Below, piece after piece: positions 17,239-24,981 of a stretch of DNA of 64,000 nucleotides; positions within the stretch are counted from its first letter, which is position 1, and every line of letters starts with the position of its first letter. The translations under genes and the position numbers were made by a program. The notes beneath the pieces are model-generated. The model saw nothing but the letters and a program-made list of their open reading frames with translations. It had not been told where the DNA came from and did not search any database. Source of the DNA: Alphaproteobacteria bacterium (GTDB lineage: Bacteria > Pseudomonadota > Alphaproteobacteria > CACIAM-22H2); assembly GCA_017308135.1 (NCBI GenBank), contig JAFKFM010000006.1:189724-253723 (forward strand). The letters are read 5' to 3'.

Positions 17239-17868
17239 TCAGCGCGTTTTCCCCTGGATGGCGGCGAGAGCCGCTTGGAACACGTCGTCGGCGGATAGAT
17301 CGGACGTATCCAAAAGGATCGCGTCATCCGCCGGTTTGAGGGGCGCCGCACTACGCTGGCTGTCCCGCTTGTCGCGTTCCGCCATCTCGGCGAAAACGGA
17401 CGCATACATAGGGGATTCACCGCGCGCGCGCAATTCGTCATATCGGCGCTGGGCGCGCGCCTCCAGCGACGCGGTCACGAAGAATTTAAGCGTGTCCGGC
17501 CAAGGACATACGACCGTGCCGACGTCGCGCCCGTCGAGCACGGCGCCGTTGCCGCCCGGCGGTTTGCGGGCGAAATCCTGCTGAAACGCCAAAAGTGCGG
17601 CCCGGACGGCGGGTACAGCCGCGACGACCGAGGCCTGCTGCGCCACCGTCTCGCTGCGCAAATCGCTGGCGTTGAGGTCGTCCACCGTGAAGCTTTGCGC
17701 CGCGTCTTCGGGGCTCAAGCCTAAGCGCAGCGTCTTCGACGCGACGGCGCGATAAAGCGATCCGGTGTCGAGATGGTCGTAGCCCAGATGCGCCGCGATA
17801 CGCTTCGCAAGCGTGCCCTTGCCCGCCGCGGCCGGCCCGTCGATAGCGATGATCTTGGGCGTGCTCAC
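17239..17868 (-). CDS. cmk: Cytidylate kinase
   Basis: A 209-aa (d)CMP kinase that makes CDP/dCDP. It has the P-loop GPAAAGKGTLAKRIA at residue 11, the DTGSLYRAVA block near residue 35, GRDVGTVVCP near residue 107 and the lid region RAQRRYDELRARGE. The start is GTG at 17868, overlapping the aroA stop by 4 nt (GTGA), which fixes it. Coupled to aroA upstream and rpsA downstream. Confidence 0.97.
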   Translation of the reverse strand: MSTPKIIAIDGPAAAGKGTLAKRIAAHLGYDHLDTGSLYRAVASKTLRLGLSPEDAAQSFTVDDLNASDLRSETVAQQASVVAAVPAVRAALLAFQQDFARKPPGGNGAVLDGRDVGTVVCPWPDTLKFFVTASLEARAQRRYDELRARGESPMYASVFAEMAERDKRDSQRSAAPLKPADDAILLDTSDLSADDVFQAALAAIQGKTR

Positions 17869-19223
17869 GCGACGATTTCGCCGCCCAGGCGGCGGATCAG
17901 CGGCAGGAAGTCCGGGAAGCTCGTGGCGATGGTCGCGCAATCGTCGACGCGCGTCCCCTTCTTCGCCGCGAGGCCCATCACCAGGAAGCTCATCGCGATG
18001 CGATGATCGAGATGCGTGGCGATGGCGGGCGTCGAGGCGTCCATGCCCGGCGGCGGGCCGTCATTGCCTTCGACGATCAGATCGTCGCCCTCGATCGCGA
18101 TCTTCACGCCGCACGCCTCAAGCCCCTTGGCGATGGCGGCCAGGCGATCGCTTTCCTTGACGCGCAGCTCGTGCAAGCCCCGCATGATCGTGCGGCCCTT
18201 GGCGAACGACGCCGCGACCGCGAGGATCGGGTATTCGTCGATCATCGAGGGCGCACGCTCCGGCGGCACCTCGACGCCCTTCAACGCGGTGAAGCGCGCG
18301 TTCAAATCGCCCACTTCCTCGCCCGCCTGATCGCGCTTATTGGCGATGTCGAGTGTCGCCCCCATTTCGCGCAACGTGGTGAACAGCCCGGTGCGCAAGG
18401 GATTGAGGCCCACGCCGCGCACCGTGACGTCCGATCCCGGCACGATCAAACCGGCGACCAGCGGGAACGCGGCCGAGGACGGATCGCCGGGGACGATCAC
18501 GTCGCTGGCTTTGAGTTCCGGTCGGCCGGTGACGGTCGCGCGCATCAAACCGTTCGCGGTCTCGATCGTCACCTCGGCGCCGAAATGGCGCAGCATGCGT
18601 TCGGTATGGTCGCGGGTGCGCGCCTTCTCGACCGTCGTTGTCTTGCCCGGGGTGTTGAGGCCGGCGAGCAGCACCGCCGATTTCACCTGGGCGGAGGCCA
18701 CCGGCAATTCGTATTCGATGGGCATCGGGTTCTTCGCGCCGATGACGGCGAGCGGCAGCAGCACCTTGCCCTCGCTCGTTCCGCGATGCTCGAACTTCGC
18801 CCCCATGCGCAGCAAGGGTGCTGTCACGCGGCCCATCGGGCGGCGGCGCAAACTGGCGTCGCCCGTGAACACCGCGAAGATCGGATGGGCGGCGACAAGG
18901 CCCATCAGCAGACGCGCGCCCGTGCCGGCATTGCCCAGGTCCAGCACGTCGGCGGGTTCGGCGAGCGCGCCGATGCCCCGGCCGCGCGTGCGCCAGGTGC
19001 CGTCGGCCTCTTTCACGATCTCGGCGCCCATCGCGCGCATCGCGGCGGCGGTGCGCAGCACATCCTCGCCTTCCAGCAGGCCGGTGATGCGCGTTTGGCC
19101 CACCGCCAGGCCGCCGAACATCAGCGCACGATGCGAAATCGACTTGTCGCCCGGCACGCCGGTTTCGCCCTTCAATGCGTTGCCGGGCTTGGCGGCGGCG
19201 GGGCGGGTCTGTTCATGGGCCAT
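17865..19223 (-). CDS. aroA: 3-phosphoshikimate 1-carboxyvinyltransferase (EPSP synthase, class II-like)
   Basis: A 452-aa EPSP synthase of the shikimate pathway, which joins shikimate-3-phosphate and PEP. Motifs include VPGDKSISHRALMFG, GNAGTGARLLMGL, SAQVKSAVLLAGL, VPGDPSSAAFPLVA, RAPSMIDEYPILAVA, LRVKESDRL and ATHLDHRIAMSFLVMGL. Much of it follows the class II (Agrobacterium CP4-like) pattern. The residue matching CP4 Ala100 is Gly here (GNA-G-TG), as in glyphosate-sensitive class I enzymes. The ATG at 19223 gives MAHEQTRP. It heads the aroA-cmk-rpsA operon. Confidence 0.97.
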   Translation of the reverse strand: MAHEQTRPAAAKPGNALKGETGVPGDKSISHRALMFGGLAVGQTRITGLLEGEDVLRTAAAMRAMGAEIVKEADGTWRTRGRGIGALAEPADVLDLGNAGTGARLLMGLVAAHPIFAVFTGDASLRRRPMGRVTAPLLRMGAKFEHRGTSEGKVLLPLAVIGAKNPMPIEYELPVASAQVKSAVLLAGLNTPGKTTTVEKARTRDHTERMLRHFGAEVTIETANGLMRATVTGRPELKASDVIVPGDPSSAAFPLVAGLIVPGSDVTVRGVGLNPLRTGLFTTLREMGATLDIANKRDQAGEEVGDLNARFTALKGVEVPPERAPSMIDEYPILAVAASFAKGRTIMRGLHELRVKESDRLAAIAKGLEACGVKIAIEGDDLIVEGNDGPPPGMDASTPAIATHLDHRIAMSFLVMGLAAKKGTRVDDCATIATSFPDFLPLIRRLGGEIVA

Positions 19224-19387
19224 GGCGGCGTTTCGCTTCCGGGTCGGGAAAGGGCAAAAATGCCAGGGGCTTGTACCAATCCCGCCCCCCCGGGGACAAG
19301 GCCGAGGGATGGCAAGTTGACAGGGCCCCCGGGACATGGCATTTCCCGCGCCCGTTTTCCGGGTTTCACGTTTTATAGGGTTTCGCG

Positions 19388-19717
19388 ATGGCCAAAGCCG
19401 AATGGGGTCTGAAGCGCACGTGCCAATCTTGCGGCGCGCGATTCTACGACCTGCAGCGTAGCCCGATCGTCTGCCCGAAATGCGAGGCCGAGTACGATCC
19501 CGAAGTGCTGCTGAAGAGCCGCCGGGGCAAGCCGGCCGCCGTCGCCGCCGTGGTGCCCAAGCCCGTGGTCGACCCCGTCGAGGCCGATGAGGTCGTGGCG
19601 GAGGACGAAGAGGAAGAGGAAGAAGACGATACGGTCATGGAAGACACGTCCGAGCTTGGCGAAGACGCCGAGGACGTGGCCGAAGTGGTCGAAAAGGCGG
19701 ACGACGAGGAGCGCTAA
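19388..19717 (+). CDS. TIGR02300 (FYDLN-acid) family protein
   Basis: A 109-aa protein of a small alphaproteobacterial family. The N-terminal 45 residues carry a zinc-ribbon-like set: CQSCGARFYDLQRSP and CPKCEAEYDPE, two CxxC pairs around residues 12-37. The rest is strongly acidic (runs of D and E from about residue 64), giving the family its FYDLN-acid name. Function is unknown. It diverges from aroA, 164 nt away, and is followed by tRNA-Ala; this arrangement recurs in alphaproteobacteria. Confidence 0.93.
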   Translation: MAKAEWGLKRTCQSCGARFYDLQRSPIVCPKCEAEYDPEVLLKSRRGKPAAVAAVVPKPVVDPVEADEVVAEDEEEEEEDDTVMEDTSELGEDAEDVAEVVEKADDEER

Positions 19718-19747
19718 ACGGCGTTCGCGTCCCGCGCAAATTATCGC

Positions 19748-19776
19748 TTGCGCGGCGGGCCGAGGCGCCCGATATA
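19748..19776 (+). promoter_or_regulatory. Candidate promoter of tRNA-Ala, with leader hairpins
   Basis: TTGCGC (19748-19753) is spaced 17 nt from GATATA (19771-19776). Two hairpins flank it: CCGCGCAA/TTGCGCGG (19732-19755), which overlaps the -35 and could end the upstream transcript, and CGGCGGGG/CCCCGCCG (19787-19808) in the tRNA leader. The hexamers are weak matches. Confidence 0.35.
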
Positions 19777-19820
19777 GAGGCGGTTTCGGCGGGGGCCCAA
19801 CCCCGCCGATCGAGAGTTTC

Positions 19821-19896
19821 GGGGCCATAGCTCAGCTGGGAGAGCGCCGCAATGGCATTGCGGAGGTCAGCGGTTCGATCCCGCTTGGCTCCACCA
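19821..19896 (+). tRNA. tRNA-Ala (anticodon GGC)
   Basis: A 76-nt tRNA with CCA encoded. Acceptor GGGGCCA pairs with TGGCTCC and includes the G3:U70 wobble that identifies alanine tRNA. The D arm (GCTCAGCTGGGAGAGC), anticodon stem CCGCA/TGCGG with loop ATGGCAT (GGC at positions 34-36), variable AGGTC and T arm GCGGTTCGATCCCGC are all regular. It reads GCC/GCU alanine codons, the former being very frequent in this window. Confidence 0.98.
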
Positions 19897-19901
19897 TATC
19901 G

Positions 19902-19933
19902 AAACCCCGGTCCAGCGATGGGCCGGGGTTTTT
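19902..19933 (+). terminator. Rho-independent terminator after tRNA-Ala
   Basis: AAACCCCGG (19902-19910) pairs with CCGGGGTTT (19923-19931), the stem continuing inward through CC/GG with one bulge. A run of five T (19929-19933) ends the hairpin. It lies 6 nt after the tRNA CCA. Confidence 0.88.
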
Positions 19934-20027
19934 GATTCGCACGTAGGCAAAAACAGTGACGGCCGGACGCGAAGTCCGGCCGTCAAATTCAATCCATAGC
20001 TGTTTCGCGATAGCGTTGCGAAACGCC

Positions 20028-20942
20028 TTACGCCAAATGCTTCTTGAACCACGCCAGCGTGCGCGCCCAGGCGGCGTTGGCTTGCGCTTCCACGTAGCGC
20101 GGCGTCGAGTTGTTGTGGAAGCCGTGCATCGTGCCCGGATAGAAGGTCGCTTCGTAGGTGATACCCGCCGCCTTCAGCGCGGTTTCGTAGGCGGGCCACA
20201 TCGCGTTGATGTTCTGGTCGGTCTCGGCATAGATGATCGACAGCGGCGCCTTGATGTTGGCGACCGTATCGGCCGCCGGGGCCGGGCCGTAATAGGGCAC
20301 ACCCGCGTTGAGATCGGCGCCCAGCGTCGCGGCCAGGAAATTCGTCGTGCCGCCGCCCCAGCAGAAGCCCGTGGCGCCGAGCTTGCCGTTCGACGCTTCG
20401 TGCGTTTTGAGGAAACGCGCCGAGTTGACGAAATCGACGCGCAGCTTGCCCTGATCGAGCCCCGCTTGCAGCGTGCGCCCGTCGTCGTCGTTGCCGGGAT
20501 AGCCGCCGACCGGGAACAACCCGTCCGGCGCCAACGCGACGAAGCCTTCGGCCGCCAAGCGGCGCGCCACATCCTCGATATAGGGATTGAGGCCGCGGTT
20601 TTCGTGGATCACCAGCACCGCCGGATGCTTGCCGGCGGCGGCGGGGCGCACGAGATAGCCGCGCATCTGGCCCGAATTGCCGCCGGGCGAGGGATAGTTC
20701 ACGTAGGTCGCGCGGATGCGCGTATCGGTGAACGAGATCGTCTGCGCGTCGGCATAGCGCGGCAGCAGCGCTTGCGCCATCGCCAGGCCCCCGGCGGTGA
20801 CGGCCGCCGCACGGATCATGAATTCGCGGCGATCGATCTTGCCGTGGCAATACTCGTCGTAGAGCGAGAACACGCGCGCGTCGATCTGGTCTTGCGTCAG
20901 CAGCGGCGCGGTCGTCGGGGTCGTTGAATCCAACGGAGTCAT
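20028..20942 (-). CDS. Dienelactone hydrolase-family protein with Tat-like leader
   Basis: A 304-aa alpha/beta-hydrolase of the DLH family (YghX-like). The nucleophile elbow is GFCWGGGTTNF with cysteine as nucleophile, the family choice. The acid is probably in the YAETDQN segment and the histidine in PGTMHGFHNNS. Residues 38-66 (DRREFMIRAAAVTAGGLAMAQALL) look like a twin-arginine leader set 35 residues in, so the mature enzyme may be periplasmic. The physiological ester or lactone is unknown. It ends 94 nt downstream of the tRNA terminator on the opposite strand. Confidence 0.9.
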   Translation of the reverse strand: MTPLDSTTPTTAPLLTQDQIDARVFSLYDEYCHGKIDRREFMIRAAAVTAGGLAMAQALLPRYADAQTISFTDTRIRATYVNYPSPGGNSGQMRGYLVRPAAAGKHPAVLVIHENRGLNPYIEDVARRLAAEGFVALAPDGLFPVGGYPGNDDDGRTLQAGLDQGKLRVDFVNSARFLKTHEASNGKLGATGFCWGGGTTNFLAATLGADLNAGVPYYGPAPAADTVANIKAPLSIIYAETDQNINAMWPAYETALKAAGITYEATFYPGTMHGFHNNSTPRYVEAQANAAWARTLAWFKKHLA

Positions 20943-21011
20943 GGCGGGGGGTCTCCTCCGGTTAAGGTTTTGGCGGTCACGGTTGTGGCCAGCGATGAAC
21001 TAGCCCGGTGA

Positions 21012-21884
21012 TCATACAAAACAAGCGAGGATCGACGAAACATGCCCGTCGTCGCCGAATGGTAACAGCAAGCGGCGGTAATCGAGCAGGAACAGCGTTT
21101 CGATCACCCGCACATGGCGGTAATGGGGCGAGCGGTCGTGCAACACCTTGTCGTAGGCGGGCTGGGCGTGGCGGCGATAAAGGAAGGGCTGCTCGTCCAG
21201 GCATTTGCCGGTTGGATCGCGGCCCAGGCGCTTGACCAAGAGTCCGCCGACATGGCGATAGCGCAAGCGCGGGCCCGGGCGCTCCACCTCGACCAACGCC
21301 AGCGCGTCGGCGAAGCCGCCCTGGTTGTCGAGCCGCCATTCGGCCAGCGCCGCGCGGCCGGGAATCGGCGCGATGCCCCGCGCGCGATCCCACGCCTCGA
21401 ACAACGCCTGCATTTCGGCGGGCGCGTCGTGTTTGAAATCGATCCCTTCGCGCGTGCGCAGCCACGGGCTCGGCCCGATATGCGGGGCGGCGAGCAACGC
21501 GGCCTCCACCTTCTCGCGCAATTGCTTGGGCGAAATCGGCTTGACGAGATAGGCGGAGATTTCATGCGCGCGCGCCGCGACGATCGCCGCTTCGCGCGAA
21601 TCGCCGGTGACCATCACGAAGGGCATGGCGGGGGCGAGTGCCCGCAACCGGCGGCGCGTTTCGAACCCGTCGATCCCCGGCATATGCAGATCGCACAGCA
21701 CGATATCGATGCGCGCCGATTTGCTCGCGACCAGGCCGATCGCGTCGGCGCCGGTCTCGGCCGTCAACACGGTGGCGATGCCGATACTCTCCAGCAGCTT
21801 GCGGCCGAGATTGCGCGCAAACGCATCGTCGTCGACCACCAAGGCGACAAGATCGTTTGGCAATGCGTCCGAAAGTTTTTCCAT
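21012..21884 (-). CDS. Response regulator with C-terminal PAS_5-like domain
   Basis: A 290-aa protein. The receiver domain (about residues 12-130) is intact: acidic pair VVDDDAF, phospho-acceptor Asp in IVLCDLHMPGIDG, Thr in MVTGDS and Lys in YLVKPIS. The C-terminal part (APAEMQALFEAWDRARG, then RYRHVGGLLVKRLGRDPTGKCLDE and HYRHVRVIETLFLLDYRRLLLPFGDDG) follows the PAS_5 pattern seen in the gene at 8649-9128. There is no DNA-binding or enzymatic output. Its kinase is not adjacent, and it diverges from the DUF4394 gene 97 nt away. Confidence 0.85.
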   Translation of the reverse strand: MEKLSDALPNDLVALVVDDDAFARNLGRKLLESIGIATVLTAETGADAIGLVASKSARIDIVLCDLHMPGIDGFETRRRLRALAPAMPFVMVTGDSREAAIVAARAHEISAYLVKPISPKQLREKVEAALLAAPHIGPSPWLRTREGIDFKHDAPAEMQALFEAWDRARGIAPIPGRAALAEWRLDNQGGFADALALVEVERPGPRLRYRHVGGLLVKRLGRDPTGKCLDEQPFLYRRHAQPAYDKVLHDRSPHYRHVRVIETLFLLDYRRLLLPFGDDGHVSSILACFV

Positions 21885-21980
21885 CCGCCGCAAGAATAAC
21901 CGTCCGAAAAGCCGCGAAAAGGTCTTATTTGCGTCTGATCCGCGCTTGCATGGCGGACGTAAACCGGCCATGGAGGAAAC

Positions 21981-22763
21981 ATGATCAAAGCCGCTTTGAT
22001 GACCGCAAGTCTTCTCGCCGCCGCCGCATTGCCGGCCGCCGCGTTCGACCTCGTCGCCCTCACCGAGCGCAACGAGCTGATCCGTTTTTCCGACGCCAAA
22101 CCGGCCGAAACCGCGATGGTCGCCATCACCGGCACCGAAGGCCGCGTGCTGGGCATCGACGTGCGCCCCGTCGACAAGAAGCTCTACGCGCTTGACGACA
22201 AAGGTATTCTTTACACGCTCGATCCGCGCACCGGTTTCGCAACCAAGGGTGCGACGTTGAGCGCGCCGTTGGAGGACACGGGTTCCGCGATCGTCGATTT
22301 CAATCCGCAAGCCGACCGTATGCGCGTGATCGGCCCGCGCGGGCAATCACTGCGCGTCAATGTGGAATCGGGCCAGACGATCGTCGACGGCCGCCTGCGC
22401 TATTCCGACGGCGACGCCAACGTGGGCAAGCTGCCGCGCGTCATGGCCGGCGCCTATCTCAACTCGATCCCCAACGCGCCGCAGACGCAGCTGTTCGAAT
22501 TCGATTCCGCGACCGGCGCCTATATCATCCAGGACCCGCCGAACGATGGCTTGTTGCAAACGATCGGCGCCAGCGGCTTGCCCGCCGGCACGGCGATCGA
22601 CGCGATGGACATCCACACCACGCCCGATATGCGCGACTACACGGGCTTCGCGGTGGCGGCGAATAATCTCTATCGCTTCGGGATTTCCAGCGGGCGCTTC
22701 ACGCCGGTCGGCCCGATCGGCGCGGGATCGCGCAAAATCGTCGATATCGCGGTTCTGCCCTAA
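21981..22763 (+). CDS. Exported DUF4394 domain protein
   Basis: A 260-aa secreted or periplasmic protein with a signal peptide (MIKAALMTASLLAAAALPAAA) and one DUF4394 domain. The domain is marked by VALTERNELIRFS, GRVLGIDVRPVDKKLYALD and the D-rich repeats PQADRMRVIGPRGQSLRVN and GAYLNSIPNA. The pattern suggests a beta-propeller-like fold. Function is unknown. A good GGAGGAA Shine-Dalgarno lies upstream of the ATG. It ends 3 nt before the stop of the convergent YHYH gene. Confidence 0.9.
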   Translation: MIKAALMTASLLAAAALPAAAFDLVALTERNELIRFSDAKPAETAMVAITGTEGRVLGIDVRPVDKKLYALDDKGILYTLDPRTGFATKGATLSAPLEDTGSAIVDFNPQADRMRVIGPRGQSLRVNVESGQTIVDGRLRYSDGDANVGKLPRVMAGAYLNSIPNAPQTQLFEFDSATGAYIIQDPPNDGLLQTIGASGLPAGTAIDAMDIHTTPDMRDYTGFAVAANNLYRFGISSGRFTPVGPIGAGSRKIVDIAVLP

Positions 22764-22766
22764 CGC

Positions 22767-23714
22767 TTAACGCGGTGGCGGCCTTCCACCGGGACCGCCC
22801 GGCGGTGGGCTGCCCCGCCCGCCGCCCGGCGGGCCTTTGATGTTGAAGCTCGCATCCGGCGCCCCCATGAAGCAGCGCGGGATGAACGGAAAGCTTTCCG
22901 TCAGCACGTAGTGATAGGTGCCTTCGGGATATTCGGGTGTGGGCCCTTCGCGGCCGTTGCATTCGTCGAGATCGCCTAGACCGGCCGCATATTCGAAATC
23001 GCGCGTGTAATGGCCGTTGTAATTGCCCGGCGGCTCGCCCGCCGCACGCGCGCCGGCGCGCAGTCGCCAGCTCGGTGCGAGTTTCTTCATTCCGCTGGCA
23101 GGATCGTTCGCGCGCGCATAGCCGAACGGCCCGTAGATCGGAAACCCGTCGGCGGCGAAGCCCAGCAGCGTGGGCGCGTCGCGCTTGGCCAGGCGCGCCA
23201 TCAACCCCGCAGGAATGCCGTGATAGTGATACGTGCCATCGGGCTGCACATGCGCGTTGCTCTGGTCGAGGCCGAGATTGCGCGGGCCCCCGATCGCTTC
23301 CATCACCCAGCCCGAACGCGGATCGTTGTTCCAGAACTCCGCCGTGCCCGGATCGAACAACACGCCGTTAAGGGCGATGCCCCAGGGCTGGATGCGCGAC
23401 GGGTGCGGGCCGGTTTTGCGGGGGCTCAGCGTCACGCGCAGCGTGTAGTTCTGGCGCGCGATGGCGTTGGGATTGCCGGGGCCTGGAAACGCGCCGGTCG
23501 CATGATCGGGCATGCCGTCGGCGCGGATATAGCGATAGCCGGCGGCGCGATCGATCTCGATCCGCGCGGCGGCTTGGGCTTGCGACAGGATGGACAGCGA
23601 CGACGGGCGTTTGGCGCCTTGCGGGCGGCCGGTCGGATGATCGCCATGCGCCCAAGCCGGGGCGGCGAAAAAGACGAGCGACGCCGCGAGGGAAATCCCG
23701 GCGGCCGCGCGCAT
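22767..23714 (-). CDS. Exported YHYH-domain protein
   Basis: A 315-aa protein with a signal peptide (MRAAAGISLAASLVFFAAPAWA) and the YHYH signature in QPDGTYHYHGIPAG, plus a second YHY in EGTYHYVLTESFPF. GFAADGFPIYGPFGY and CNGREGPTPEYPEGTYHY are further family marks; histidines and acidic residues could bind metal. The C-terminus is a Gly/Pro-rich tail (GGGRGSPPPGGPGG). The ATG shares bases with the TGA of the PilZ gene (ATGA-type junction), so translation is coupled. The family has no assigned enzymatic role. Confidence 0.9.
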   Translation of the reverse strand: MRAAAGISLAASLVFFAAPAWAHGDHPTGRPQGAKRPSSLSILSQAQAAARIEIDRAAGYRYIRADGMPDHATGAFPGPGNPNAIARQNYTLRVTLSPRKTGPHPSRIQPWGIALNGVLFDPGTAEFWNNDPRSGWVMEAIGGPRNLGLDQSNAHVQPDGTYHYHGIPAGLMARLAKRDAPTLLGFAADGFPIYGPFGYARANDPASGMKKLAPSWRLRAGARAAGEPPGNYNGHYTRDFEYAAGLGDLDECNGREGPTPEYPEGTYHYVLTESFPFIPRCFMGAPDASFNIKGPPGGGRGSPPPGGPGGRPPPR

Positions 23715-24049
23715 CACGCGTTGCCGGACCCTGCGTCGAGGAACGCGGCGAGGATTTCCTCGACGAATTGCTCGGCCGGTTTGCGCAATTCCCACGTGCC
23801 CGCGACCGTTCCGTCGCTTTGGCGCACGATGGCGCCGCGCCCGCGCACTTCGACCGTGCCGGCGGTATCGCGAATGCCCAGCACGAATTCGAAAGGCTGC
23901 GCTTCGACCGCGAAGCCGCTCTCGGCGCGGATCTGGAAGCCGTTGCGGCTCCAATCGACGACCGGATAGGCGGCATCGGCCACCAGCATCGTGCCGGTCG
24001 CGACTTGCTTGCGCGGCTGGCTGCGCCGCTCGGAGGATTGGTTGCTCAT
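23714..24049 (-). CDS. PilZ-domain protein
   Basis: A 111-aa single PilZ domain. It has the family layout: ERRSQPRKQV at the N-terminus (RxxxR c-di-GMP contact), then VVDWSRNGFQIRAE (DxSxxG-like, here DWSRNG) and a barrel to FEFVLGIRDTAGTVEVRGRGAIVRQ. The protein could bind c-di-GMP, although the second motif departs from D/NxSxxG by W-S-R-N-G spacing. It ends at the YHYH start codon and lies 11 nt downstream of the unknown gene at 24061-24981. Confidence 0.85.
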   Translation of the reverse strand: MSNQSSERRSQPRKQVATGTMLVADAAYPVVDWSRNGFQIRAESGFAVEAQPFEFVLGIRDTAGTVEVRGRGAIVRQSDGTVAGTWELRKPAEQFVEEILAAFLDAGSGNA

Positions 24050-24060
24050 CGGCCGGAAAA

Positions 24061-24981
24061 TTAGCGGAGTTCGCTTGGCTGTGCCAGTGCGCGAACGAAA
24101 CGAATTTCGCCGGCATAGACGAATCCGCCGATTTCCCGCGCCCGGTTGCCGAGTTCCGGGAACAGGCGCGCCACGCGGACCGATATCCCGTCCGACGGCC
24201 GGCCTTCGGCGGCCTCGGTCATCGTCGCGACATAGCGCCCCGGCCCGGCCGGAAATTCCAGCACGCGCTGGCGCCATTGGCGCGCGCGCTCCTGAAAACC
24301 GGGCGCCGTCCAGTCGTGATCGTGAAAGAACGCGCCCGCGAGATCGGGCAGCACGCGCTCCAGCTCCGCCATGGGGATACGCAGCGCCTGGGCGGCGGCG
24401 GCGTCCGGCGTGTCGGTCGATGCGACGCGGCCTTCGACCCGCGCTTCGATCGTCACGCGGCAATGAACCGGTTTTTGCAAGCCGCCGCGCGTGATCCGGC
24501 GCAGCGCGAAGTCGAGCGTGCTTGCGTCGATCTCGGCCAGATAAGCGCGCCGGTCGATCCCCATCGGGCGCGCGACATTGGGCCAGCAATGCGCGGTTTC
24601 GTCGAAATCGCCGTTGCTGGCCACGCGCAACACGCCGTCGACCACCCGATAGAATTCGTAGGCTTGGCAGCGCAAGCTGCCTTCGCGCATCTCGGCGAAA
24701 CGCAAACCCGTGACATGCGGTACGGCGCGCGACACGCCGCCATTCGTCCGATCGAAGGTCACGTTGCCGATGCGCAGATTCGCGGGCTCGGCGCGCGGCA
24801 GCACGATACCGGGATAGGCGCTGCGCGTTTCCAGCAGCGCCTTGGCGACCGCCGCGATCGGTTTGCCGGCTTCCTGCGATTTGTTGATCGCATCGGCCAG
24901 CGTGTCGCACGGGCTTTGCGTTTGTGCGGCGGCGTTGGCGGCGAAGACGACGCTAAGTACGGCGGAAAGAATACGTCGCAT
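24061..24981 (-). CDS. Exported protein of unknown function
   Basis: A 306-aa protein I do not recognise. It starts with a signal peptide (MRRILSAVLSVVFAANAAAQ), so it is periplasmic or secreted. Mature features: cysteines at about positions 25, 103, 130 and 172 that could form two disulfides, ALLETRSAYPGIVLPRA, SLRCQAYEFYRVVDG and a C-terminal GFVYAGEIRFVRAL. The start at 24981 was picked for the signal peptide; it overlaps the 3' end of the oxygenase gene by 29 nt. It is the second gene of an oxygenase-unknown-PilZ-YHYH block. Confidence 0.75.
   Translation of the reverse strand: MRRILSAVLSVVFAANAAAQTQSPCDTLADAINKSQEAGKPIAAVAKALLETRSAYPGIVLPRAEPANLRIGNVTFDRTNGGVSRAVPHVTGLRFAEMREGSLRCQAYEFYRVVDGVLRVASNGDFDETAHCWPNVARPMGIDRRAYLAEIDASTLDFALRRITRGGLQKPVHCRVTIEARVEGRVASTDTPDAAAAQALRIPMAELERVLPDLAGAFFHDHDWTAPGFQERARQWRQRVLEFPAGPGRYVATMTEAAEGRPSDGISVRVARLFPELGNRAREIGGFVYAGEIRFVRALAQPSELR

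Noticed and set aside
19787-19808. Leader hairpin before tRNA-Ala as a possible riboswitch or T-box
   Set aside because: It is a simple 8-9 bp GC stem with no T-box or aptamer features; probably a processing or chance structure.
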